From Opisthocomus hoazin (taxonomy: Eukaryota > Chordata > Aves > Opisthocomiformes > Opisthocomidae): a stretch of 64,000 nucleotides of DNA. The stretch covers positions 8,817,216-8,881,215 of the forward strand of contig NC_134433.1 of assembly GCF_030867145.1 (NCBI RefSeq), read 5' to 3'. A program made the translations under genes and the position numbers. Numbering within the stretch: the first letter of the stretch is position 1; every line of letters starts with the position of its first letter. A model generated the notes under the pieces. The model did not search any database and had not been told where the DNA came from. It saw nothing but the letters and a program-made list of their open reading frames with translations. This document shows, one piece after another, positions 1 to 40,230 of this stretch.

Positions 1-29383
<29,383 letters not shown>

Positions 29384-31260
29384 ATGACACGAAGGAAACG
29401 CTCCTGACTAAAGGATCCCTAACCTGTAACTCGGACTGAAGTCTTGCATGCATGACCATCGCTAGAAGCCAGCAGGACATGCATGTGTCCCACTATCAGA
29501 CAAATGCGGGTGAATCGTCAACAAGAAAAATACTGATTTTGTTTTGTTTCGTAGCTTTCTTTTTCCTGTACATAAGAGTGCAATTACTGGACAGCTGGCG
29601 TAGGGTTTGGGGACAGAGCTGTGTGGACCGAGGTCGTCAGAACGCGATTCCTTGGGGATTTATTCCTGCAAAATTTGAGACCCTCTTTCCAATTTTCACC
29701 CTGACGGGGTGAGCTCAGGCAAGGCATCCTTCGTGGGAGATCAAGGCGGGGAGTCGGGGTTTTGGGCAATACGCCGAGCGCGGGTGGGAGGCTGCGTCCC
29801 CGGCTGGGCGGGATGCGCGAGGGCAGCTCGCAGGGCCGGGAAAGGCTCGGCGGTGGGCGAGGGCAGGGGAGGGTTGGGGTCACTGGCCCTCGATGATGTC
29901 CGTGTCGTCAGTGGGTGCATCTCTGCAGCTGCTGCTCCAGTGGCCGCGGTGCCCGCAGGCTGCAGCGGTGCCCGCAGGCTGCAGTGGCTGGAAACAGCTT
30001 CACAGCGTGGTGGTGAGGATCTCGCGGGCGGGTGTCAATACGTCGAGATTGGGTGCGTGCGGTGGAAGGTGAAGTTATCCCTATTTATCACACTGTTTTG
30101 TTTGATTCCCGTGCTGTGGAAAGCCCCACACATTCTCAGGCTCATCCAGCACCAAAGCATGGTGTAGTCCTGTCTGTTGTCCTCCGTCCGGCGTCTTGTT
30201 AGACCCCATCTGCACTATTTAAGCTGTAGCCCTCTTCCTTGTAGGGGCAACCATTTAAAGCAAAGCATGGGGATGGCGGACTTTGCATTCCTCATGTCTG
30301 CTGCTCCCTCCTGGTCTCACTTTCCTTCCTCAGTTGATTTTTGACTATTCCCCTAGCAGGAGTAGAGCTGAAGTCCTTAGGAGCATGTCCATGAGTCTGC
30401 GTCCTCTGCCTTGGAGGACATCACTGTCTTGCACAGGGCATCCTTGACACCGGTGATCCTCCTCTGAGACGGGAATGAATGTATGCTTGTACATAACGTA
30501 GTCCTTCTCCATGAGCGGTGTGTGTCGTGGCGTCCCTTTTTATAAGGCACCAACTTTATTTTATCTTTTGGGACTTTTCTGCGGCAGGAGTGACACAGGC
30601 TGCAGCGAGAGTTTGTGGATCAGGAGTGGATTTTGGGGTCCAGTAAATCAGTCTTTCTCCATTGAGCTGTGTCAGCTGAGGAGCTGATAGCGGGTGACTT
30701 CTCCAGCTCTCCAAATCCTCCCTCCTGTTTTCCTCACTTTCCCCTACGATCCGTCCTGATGAGATTTAGTTAGCCAGACCCTGTATCTTTCCTTTCTCTT
30801 AAATTCCAGCAGCAGCACTAGAGCCAGGGTATTGGATAACATTTTCCTCCTTTGCTGTTGGTTTTTTTTTTTTTTACTTTTTTGCCTCTTCAAAGCTTCC
30901 AGTGCTTTTCAGTTTCTCTTTCACCTGGGCAAGAGCTACTCTTCCTCTGTACAGTAGGTGCCAAATATCATCCTTCCTTTCTTTTCTCCATCACCAGCAT
31001 TGCAGATGAGCAGAGCCCCCAGACCAATGGGAATGTACAGAATTGTTATACTACTGAGCTGATTTAATTGTACAGAAAACCTTGCATGAAATGTTGTTAC
31101 TGTATTTAATATATAATGTATTCAAGGAATTTTAATATGGAGCTCTTTAAAAAGATCTTTATAGATACTCTGTGGTTAGAGGACTGTTGCTGATTATTTT
31201 TTTTTTAATATTATTATACTTTGTCTTGAAGAAGTTTTATTTTTCAAACATGTTCTGTCT
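29384..31260 (+). other. ATP2A3: Probable ATP2A3 3'UTR
   Basis: Sequence after the stop is non-coding and becomes AT-rich around 31060-31260. It holds two TGTACATA Pumilio-type elements (29567-29574 and 30488-30495). No canonical AATAAA is present before 31895, so the end given here is only the end of the AT-rich block and the true 3' end is unknown. Confidence 0.5.
29946..29983 (+). repeat. 19-bp direct duplication in the ATP2A3 3'UTR
   Basis: GCGGTGCCCGCAGGCTGCA occurs at 29946 and again immediately at 29965. It is a short GC-rich tandem duplication with no known role. Confidence 0.7.
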
Positions 31261-34200
31261 AATTGATTTAATTGGTGATCCCGTGGGGCAACCAATTTCC
31301 CTTTAAAGATTTTCACCGTGGATGAGACTCACCCTGGCGCAGAGGACCAGGGCATAATGCAGGTACTGCTGAAGCCTGCAAAATAAGGCTTCAGTAAGAC
31401 TAACGCCATAGATGTGTGATTCGCCCTTCCCTGAAGGGGTGGGTTTCACCATATTTTAGTACAGATCATCTCCAGCTCTCTGTGCAGGGAAAGAACCAGC
31501 AGGAATTTAATCCAGTACCAGCTCGGTGACTTCAGAGGAAATTGCTTCTGTGTTTCCCTGAGGCTGCAAACCAGTTTGGGAGAGGCTGGACCCAATTCAG
31601 AGCATCCCAGCCCCATTCGTAGGGTCCAGGGGGGTTTTCAGCTGCCCGATGGCACCTCCTTGGGAGATGGTGGCCTCGATCCATCACGCCTGTGGGGATC
31701 TGCTTGGTCCATCCACCCCATATTGCACCATCTGAGTTACACTGGTTTCCCCGGGCTTAAGGTGTGGGGTAGGATTATTAATTTTACCCAAAGATGTATG
31801 TGTGTGGAGGAGCTTCTTGTGTAAAGGGTCCCACTAATGAGTACTGAATAATGGGTGAGAGTCTCTAATGTAAGGACACCTAAAAGGAAAAAAAAATAAA
31901 TAAGAGCTCCATTTCAGAGCAGAGATGAAATCATGACATTTTAACTCGCTGTTAAATTCCTGCTGGTAATTTTTGCTTCGTCTCACCTGACAGCAGAGAG
32001 CTGGGGCTGGCGGTGCCAGGCTTCCCTCTGAACCCGCCAGCAGAACGGCTGTTTGAAGAGGTGCTGAGTTTGTTATCTTATTGTTCACAGAGATGCCAAA
32101 TTGCTGTTATTTTACCGTTGATGGAGATGCCACGCTGCTGCAAGCCCGGGCAACGTCGGTCTGTTTGTCCAGTCGCTGGGTGCGATTGTGAGTTCCCAAA
32201 ACCCAAGCCATTGTAGGCAAGAAACCAGAGCTGTGTCCCAGCCAAAGGCTTGTTCCTTCCAGCAGCAGCAGCAAATTCCATTTGCTTTTTTACTGTAAGC
32301 CTCCAGATCTACCTAAAAATAGTGCAGGAAACCTGCACTGAGGCTACCTGGAGCAGGCATCCCGCTTGCTAGGGGGGACCGTTCTGACACATCCCCATTT
32401 CCCCTCCTGAACGGCTGAACCATGTCTCTCTTTTTTTTCCCCCCATCCTTTAATTACCTGTCCCCTCAGTGGTCAGGAATACAGGTTTCACTCCATGCTT
32501 TTTGATTACAAAGGCTTACAGTTAAAATATTTTAAGGGAGTAGAAAAATATCTGTAGATCTAATTATTTTTCCTTTATGCTTCGGTGAAGGGCCAGGAGT
32601 AGTTATTTATTGCGTGTATGCCAGCAGCAGCGTGCTAGGCGCTTTTACAGGCTGGAGCAGGTTCTTGTGCAAACCTGGAGATCCCAGCGGCGAGACCATC
32701 GTGTTGGGATTGCGTCTTGTGCCTCACCGAGGCGTCTGACTGTGTGCAATACGAGGGAAACGGACCCCGGGTGGCTGTTTGGCCCAAGCGCTTCTTTAAA
32801 AAAGCAGCTTTAGGTGTAAAGCCTCTGGGATCCTTGCTTTTTTGACAGCAGAGTTTAGGAATGATTTCCTTTTTAGTTTTATTTTGATGGTGCTGCCTGG
32901 CATATTCAGAGTTTTTAAATAAAACTTAGGTCTTTCCAGCAAGACCTTTAGCATCGCTGGGCTGCTGTGACAGATCCTCCCTGCGCGGGGAAGCAGCAAC
33001 GCAAGATGCACGGCGGAGGACACGCCGGGATGGCAGCGCGGGGTTGTCCACGAGCACTTTATACTCCTTTCTCAGGGGCCAGGCACCGGGTTGGGTTACA
33101 GCCAAGGCAGGGGCAAGGGTCCTGCGTCCCTGGAGCCGGCATCCGGGGGCTCAGCTTTGGGCAGCAGCTGTGGAAAATCTTTTGTGCGATTTGGGGACGT
33201 CGTGTCATTGTGGGCAGTTGCTGGCTGAGCTCTTCCCTCAGCGATGTGTGATCCCGTCGGGAGGCACGTTGGAAAAGGAAGAAGAGAGATGCTCTTCAGA
33301 GCTACGTAGTACTGCATCCTGTGTTTTATTTCTGTCACGTGGCTGCCGTAGTGCTCAGGGTCAGATAAGGGTTTAGATTTGTGTGTTTGAGCCTTTGGCA
33401 CTGTGAAAACGTCATACGCGTGTTTCTGATGCTCTGCTCAGCCAAGGCTGGGTGGTACCACCAGGCACTGGACAAGTCAGGAGCAGGAAGGACAGGCTTT
33501 ACTGGGGGAGCTGGGGGACATCATTCCTGTAAGAGCACCAAATCTGCAACTGAACCAGAGTTGCTGCTCGCAGTGTGGATGGCAGAAGTAGCCAGAGGAG
33601 CAGTAGGAAAACTCAGCAACGATTTTTGGTCTCTGTTTTGTGTGTCGGGTTGATAGTGCTGCTTCCCAAGAGTCTGCAGAACTCATCAAATAGTTGCTGT
33701 GCAGGGGCGCAGGCTAATGCTGTCCTGGTTGGTGGGAGATGTTCATGAGGTTCGGTGACCTTGGCATCTCATCACTCCTGTACTCAAACACACCGGAGTC
33801 CCCGGGACCAGCTCCTGAGACTTATTGTGATTTTTGGTCTGTACCTGACATGGCCATCACCTTCTGTAAATGATGCCAGAGATTCAGTCATCCCCGTTCA
33901 GTCCCGCCTGGGCTTTTTCATCCCCACTTCTGCAGTGGCAATTTCTGACAGGACTTGTCCCTGCGGGGTGGCAGTCCAGGGGTCAGGTTTTTGGGATGAA
34001 GAAGGGCTTCACCCCGTGCAGAGGTGGCATGGCATGGTTTGGGTTAGGGTTTGCAGAGCTGCAGTGAGGAAGGGGACACAGGGTAAATTGTGCTCCCTGG
34101 ACCTGTCCTCTCGGTGCTATTCAGCTTTCGGTATGAGTGGGGCATTAAATGAGCCCAAAGCTGTGGGCACCTGGAGCGATGGGGACGCGGGTACCGCCGG

Positions 34201-34645
34201 CTGGTGTCTGAGCTGCGTCGATCCGGGCGCTCGGGACCAAGGGAAGGGCGGCTGCTGAGCTGCTGGTGGGTGCCCTCAGTGGCTTCAGTCTGGGAATATG
34301 CTGATTTTTTTTATTTTTTTTTTTAATATGAGATGTGTGAACAGCCGAAATCTAGAAATCTCCGAGTTTGTGCTTCGTAGCGAAAGGTAACTCATTATAC
34401 CTTGGGGTGGGGGGTGGGAGGGTGTTATCTGAGGGGTAGAACTGAATGAAACAAGGTTTCCTATTTTATTATATGAGAGATATTTTTCCACTAAATTACT
34501 GCTTCCGAAATCGTGTCCTTTGCCCGACTGTAAATAGCCAGGTGTGCCGTGAAGACGGGGGAAGGCTCCTCGTGGCCGCATCCATACGATCCACTCTGTT
34601 CACACAATATTGGGCTGATTTGTTTTATACTTCTGAAACTACAGA

Positions 34646-34700
34646 AATAAAAGCAATTTTACTGGATGACTCTGAGGGTTTTTTGTTGGGTTTTTTTGTT
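34646..34700 (+). terminator. Candidate poly(A) signal with GT/T-rich downstream element
   Basis: AATAAA at 34646-34651 is followed about 30 bases later by a T/GT-rich tract (34678-34712), the usual arrangement of a vertebrate cleavage site. It could end an extended ATP2A3 3'UTR, which would then be about 5.3 kb, or an unannotated transcript. Confidence 0.4.
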
Positions 34701-35672
34701 GTTTTATTAATTTTTTGGTTTTGCTTTTCTTACCCTATTTGTGGCCAATTTGGGGGACATTTGGGAGCCCATGGAGCTGTACGGGAGTGCCTGAGGGCAT
34801 TCTTCAGCCGTAAAAGGAGTTGTGCTCACCAGATCAGGATTTCTTGTGGGTTTTCAGAGCAGCCAAACTAGAAATGGAGCTGAGATTGTCTCTGGCATGG
34901 GACGACAAAGGCAAAATGAAACAAGTGGCATGATGTGACTGTTGGGAATTTTTTTAAGTACCAGCTAATTTGCTCTCGGGGCACGAGAATACAAATAACA
35001 GTGCTAATTTTGACTGTATCCAGAATAGTCCTCACCTTATCTCTCCCAGCTGAGAGAGGAGGTTTAAATAAGCCTTGCAATTAAATGATTATTAAATAAA
35101 TAATAATTAAAAGCCTTGGCCTCCTCTGGGGGTGGCACAGGGCCTCAGGGCCATGCATTTCCATCTCTGCACTGCCCGAAGCTCGGCCCACCGTTATGTT
35201 TTGAGAGGAAAATCCTGCTGCAGCTGCGGGTGATGTTTTGGAGCAAATCTGGGTTCATGGCAACATCTGCCCATGGTGCGTCTTTGCGGGGATGTGGCCC
35301 CGTGTGCCCCTTCCCACTGCTGCGAGCAGGAGAAAGGTGCTGCCCAGGGTAACCCAAAATCTTTGTTACCCTGAGGACACCCAGGCAAACACTGATTTTT
35401 TGGAAGGGGCCGTTGCTTGGCCTCCTCTGTCCAAAAGCAGACCAGGTCTCCAGCATTGGCGCAGGAGGGCCACCACCGCTGTGGCTGGAGGTGACCCTCA
35501 AGCCAGTCCCCGTACCAGCTGCCCCTGAGGATGCCGTGCATCATGTAGTGGTGAAGGCAAAACCCACCCAAATTCCCCTCCTGATGTTGCATCGATCCCT
35601 GGCCCCCTGGGGAACATCACCGCTGGGGCTATGCGTGTCTTTGAGGCATGATTCAGAAAAAAGGTGTTACTG

Positions 35673-35699
35673 CCCCCCCCCCCCCCCAAAAAAAAAAAA
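35673..35699. repeat. Homopolymer junction C15-A12
   Basis: A run of 15 C is followed directly by 12 A. It could equally be a decayed poly(A) tail on the + strand or simple low-complexity sequence. Length is unreliable in sequencing. Confidence 0.85.
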
Positions 35700-38600
35700 G
35701 CCCCTGAGGGTCCCTGTACCCCATGGCAAGCGCTGAGCTGCCCCACGGGGTGTGCACGCCAGGCTGCGATGGGCGTAGGGCCCTGCGGTACCCCCACCAT
35801 CTCGGGTTTGTACGTTTGCTTTGGCACTGTCTGAACGGCCACCGAGGTATTTCCAGGGCGACGTGTTGCCGCAGCAACTGGGGATGGAAATGCCGCTTCT
35901 GTGGGGCGAGTACCACCATAAACATCGGCCTGTGCTGGGGCGTCGCAGCGGGACGGGCACGGAGCGGAGCCAGCCCTGCTGGGAAGGAGCGAAGAGAGGT
36001 CAAGGACAAGTTAAAATTGGAAAGAAAACTGAACATGCCGTTTCGTAGGGCCTTGCTTGCTCTCATCTGCCAATTTTTTTTCCACCCTCCCCGCTTCCTA
36101 TCACCAGCGGGGTGGTGTGGGCATCTCCTCTGGCTGGTGGGGGCAAAGGGGTCCATGGTGGCCAAAATTACTGGGAAAAGCCACCAACTTTCAGGGTCTC
36201 TTCCTGGCGACCCTGGCCACTGCAGGCCCCCTTTGCACCCAGCGTCATATTTTCAATCTCCTTGCCGCCGGGTTATTCCTCCCCATCCCCAGATTTGCAG
36301 CGTGCTGCACATTTTTGTGCTGAAATTCAGAGCTCCATGCTGGAAGCTGCCAAGCGTGAGTCTGGATTGTGTAATGAGCCTCATCTATTTTTTTTTTCCC
36401 CCTCCCAAGAAGTTTTTGGAAAAGTAGTGTCTGAGAGCCTGGAAGGACCTAGTCGATTTTATGCCTACCATGGCTTTGCTTTCCTGGGTGCAGGTGGGCT
36501 CAAGACCCATGCAGAAGCTTTTAGACCCCACCTCTTTATGCCCCAGCAGCTCCTCCATCCTCTGGGTCTGTGTCCCAGCTCGCAGCAAGGCTGAACTCAC
36601 ATTTCCAAATGCCTCCTTGAAAAATACCATTTCTTGCATTTTTCTCTCAACAGCCCCAAGCAGAGGTTGAGTTTATTTAACAGGCAGGGGGAAGGCATTG
36701 CTTTCATGGCCATGGACAGAGTCCTGTGCTAAGGCCGCAGCAGCACTGCTGCGTTTGCCCTCAGTGGGTCACCAGCCCTTGATGCCCTCCGCATCTGACC
36801 CAGCTGGAGCCGAAGGAGATGCTGGAGGAGGCCAAGCCCGGTGCTGGGGAGCGGGCAATGCCGGCTGACCCAGGAGAGCATTTGGGCACTTTGGTCATGG
36901 GTCTTTGCAACCCCGGGCACTAACCCAGGGGCTTTAGTGCCTCATTTGCTGTTGCCGCTTCCGTCTTCCCCTCCCACGGGAAGCAGAGCTAGATGAACTC
37001 ACTTGCCTTATCTCTACCTGGATTTGCCCTCTCTGTCCTCACGTTGTCCTGCTCCCACCCTGTTTGGTCCCACGTTTGCACGCTGCTGGGTTCAAGCCCA
37101 GCTCAGCACTTTCTGTGCCTGGGACAAACCCGGCCTCGGTGCCCAGGACCTGCTGCAGCCGAGCTGAAGCTGTCGCCGCTCCTCCAGCAGCATCCGCAGC
37201 CTTTGCACCTCACCACCAAGGCAGAGCACCGCTGGGACCTCCCTCCTGCTCTGCTTGACAAGCGGCTGAGATGCAGAAGCTGTTTGGAGGAAATGACTGT
37301 GAGCGTATCAGCATCGGACAAGTTCGTGGCTGCAGGAACCCGAGATAAAAACATGCCCAACGTCACAGCTGCTGTGCAGGCGGCTGTGCAGCAGGGCAAG
37401 GCACCCCTCGGATTCACCTCGCACAATATGCTTATACCGTGTTTCCACTAATTCTTTTTTTATTCTTATTTTTCATTTAGGCATTGCAGTAATATCTTTA
37501 TTATCACAGCAGATTACTGCAAACAGAAAGCAAGCCCTGACCTCGCTTCAGCCCAGCCCAGCACCTGAGCTGCAGCAGAAAGCATCGCAGCGCTGTCAAC
37601 TCAGCATCTCCCGGTGGGTGACCCCCCCTGTTTGGGCAGGTAGCTTAACAATTTAACAGCCCAAGCAGGGCACTTCTCCCCGATAACCACCTGGCAGAGG
37701 CGGGGAGGTGTGTCAGCAGCTCACGCGGGTTATCGCCGAGGAAGCAAACAGGGGTGTGCAGCCTGGCAGGCAGCCAGGCACCCACATCGCCTGTATGGGG
37801 CCAGGTAGCTTAGCAATGCCACCCAAAGACTATTAAATTCCTTGTTATAAATTAATTTCATGAGTGGCAAACCCAGGGATGGCACGGGCGTAGGAGAGAC
37901 GTGAGCGATGGTGGCATGCAAGCCCACGAGGGTTTAGGCTACGATTTTTTCCAAATGTTTAGATGTCATGGCCAAGAGAGTGCCTGTGCTGGGTGCTGCC
38001 TGCAGCCCAGACGCAGCGGGAGGAGACCCAGGCCCCATGGGTGCTCCTGTGCCGGGGTGCCCCGCTCCTCGCATCGCCCTGGCCGCGTCCGCAGGGTCCG
38101 GCCCCGCTCACTGGCTGCAGCATGGCTCCAAGAGATGCTAAAATGGGAGATGCATATTGTCTCCCAATGGAAAGTATTTTAGCTAAATCCATGCTATAAC
38201 CATTTTATTGACTCCAAGCACCAGAGAGAAAGTTAGAAGTGACTCTTTTACAAGTCATTTTGCTGTTAAATTTAGCTGTCCTATTTTCATTATCCCCATG
38301 GCTTTGGCAAGGGTGAGCAGCCTTCCCTAAAAGGCCTCGTTTCATACAGTAAGTTATTTGCTTCTCTCCTGACAGATATCTAAGCTTATAAGGTTTGTCT
38401 GCTCCGCTCAATAGCAGTATCAGCCTTCAGTCTTGTATGATTAGCATCAGCATTTTGTATTTGCTTTTGGCTCCCCGTCTGACAGCTTTCCATGTTGCTT
38501 ACTGACGCATTGGGATGGTGTCACATCACTTGTAACGTGGGATCATCTGATTTTGACTCCCAAAGTACACCCAAAATATCTGGATAAATGGTTCATCTGC

Positions 38601-39860
38601 TTCTCCTCCCAGTTTCCCTGTTGCCCAGCAAAGATAATTGATTCGTTCCATTCATTTCGTGGTTGTCAGGTCTGCAAAATACTGAGTTGATAGGTCAACG
38701 TGATGCTAAGCGATGGGCAATTGAACATGAGAGGTGATGATGTTACAAGAAATGTTCTGGAAAATGAATATTTATCCCAGCAGGTTAAACTTTTCCATGT
38801 TTCCAAAAACATTTTCCCCTGTCGAGGGGGACTTTGTCCCAGCCTCGGTGGCTGCGAGAGCCAGCACCTCCTGCGAGGTCACGGGAGGCAGCAGATGAAC
38901 CGGGGCTCATGGGGTGGAGCCGGTCCTGGCGGGGAGTGCTGAAGCTGCCGGGCACTGGGCTTTGTGGGGGAAACAGAGGATGTTTCCCCCATAAACTACC
39001 CTCCTCAGCCCCAGTGCTCCCAGCAAAGAGCTCATCCCCGTAGGGCTGTGCCCTGGAAGCTGCCCAGTGGGAAGCAGCATGGGTATGGGGCTCCCCGTCC
39101 ACAGCCTCTGCGCTTTCCCCAGCGATGAGCCGAAATCCCCACCGAAGCTTCCCACTGCAGCAGTGTTTGCCCCCAGACTTCAGCCTGGCACGTACAAATC
39201 CAGGCCCTTTCTCAGTGACGTTCACTTCAAGCAGTGCCTGCACCACCCTGCCAAGCATCCCTCGCTGTGACCCGGGCTCGCCCTCCCGGCCCCGCTCACG
39301 GCCGTGCCTTTCAGGAAATGCTGGAAATGCTGAAAATGCTTTGAAATGCACCCAGCCCAGCCCTGCGCGCGCACTGGGAGCCGGCCAAGTCCCAGCTGGG
39401 CAGCCTTACCATGGGAGGGGGCCAAGCCGGGCACCCAGTTGCCCTGCTGGTCGGCTCCCAATTGCTGGGCAGGGGTTTCTGTGCCCTCACCCTCCCCTTT
39501 CCCAACCCTTTTCCCAGGGCAGTCTTTGAGGGACAGAGCAGGACACGGGTTAGGGACACGAACTGGAGACCCACAGCCTGAGGTGGCTGCTGGGGCATGG
39601 AGCTTATACCCCAATGCCAGTTCCCAAAATCCTCTCCCGGGAACCCCGCCATCTCCTCCATCCTGACATTGACCCCAGGGATGCCTCGTGGTCCCTGCTT
39701 GCCCGGAGCCCTTCCCACAGCCCCTCCGTCCCCATGGAAGGCCCCTGCCTGGGTGAGGGTGCATGGCCCCATGGCACGTGGGCTCGGCAGCGGGGTGGCC
39801 TTGCACCCTCCCGCACCCGTCCCACCCCCGGACCATGTAGGGCACCGACTGCTCCCAGCC

Positions 39861-40093
39861 CAGAGCTTATAGGAAGAGGAAACACAGTCCCTGCGCAGAG
39901 GAGGAAACCCGACAGCCCAGATGTGCACAGAGCAACACCAATAGCATTTTTATCATTTTTTTTTCCGGTTTCTTTTTTTTTCCCTCCTGTCTGCAAACAG
40001 AGGAGTTGCACGAGCGGCGGCGGGCACGGTCCAGCCCACGGCACGGCGAGCAGCAGGGCGGGCAGGAGGCTGCGGCACAGCCCTGGCACAGCC
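39861..40093 (+). promoter_or_regulatory. P2RX1: P2RX1 5'UTR / proximal promoter region
   Basis: Upstream of the ATG there is a TTATAGG element near 39868 directly followed by AGGAAGAGGAAAC, which contains Ets/PU.1-like GGAA cores. This would fit blood-cell expression but is inference. A T-rich tract ending CTGTCTGCAAACAG just before 40001 looks like a splice acceptor, so a separate upstream non-coding exon is an alternative reading. Confidence 0.35.
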
Positions 40094-40230
40094 ATGGGGC
40101 AGAAGTGCATGGAGAAGGTGTCCTCCTTCCTCTTCGAGTATGACACCCCCAGGATGGTGCTGGTGAGGAACAAGAAGGTGGGACTGACCTTCCGGCTGAT
40201 CCAGCTCATCGTCCTGGCGTACATCATCGG
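40094..40230 (+). CDS. P2RX1: P2RX1 exon 1 (residues 1-46; N-terminus, TM1 start)
   Basis: The ATG at 40094 (context cagccATGg) starts [20 protein letters not shown]. The first residues differ from the human MARRFQEELAAF (by memory), but the following [17 protein letters not shown] fits the family start closely. It ends in phase 2 within TM1 at donor gtaagg. Confidence 0.93.

Larger units (their letters stand above)
31261..39860. other. Intergenic stretch or distal 3'UTR between ATP2A3 and P2RX1
   Basis: About 8.6 kb has no exon with recognisable homology on either strand. It contains AATAAA hexamers at 31895, 32918 and 34646, the last in the best context, plus a C15/A12 homopolymer junction at 35673-35699 and AT-rich segments near 35080-35112. 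Open frames of up to 234 codons here look like random GC-rich sequence. Confidence 0.7.

Noticed and set aside
35653-36427. Long frames on both strands between ATP2A3 and P2RX1
   Set aside because: They span the C15/A12 homopolymer, have low-complexity composition and no recognisable domain.
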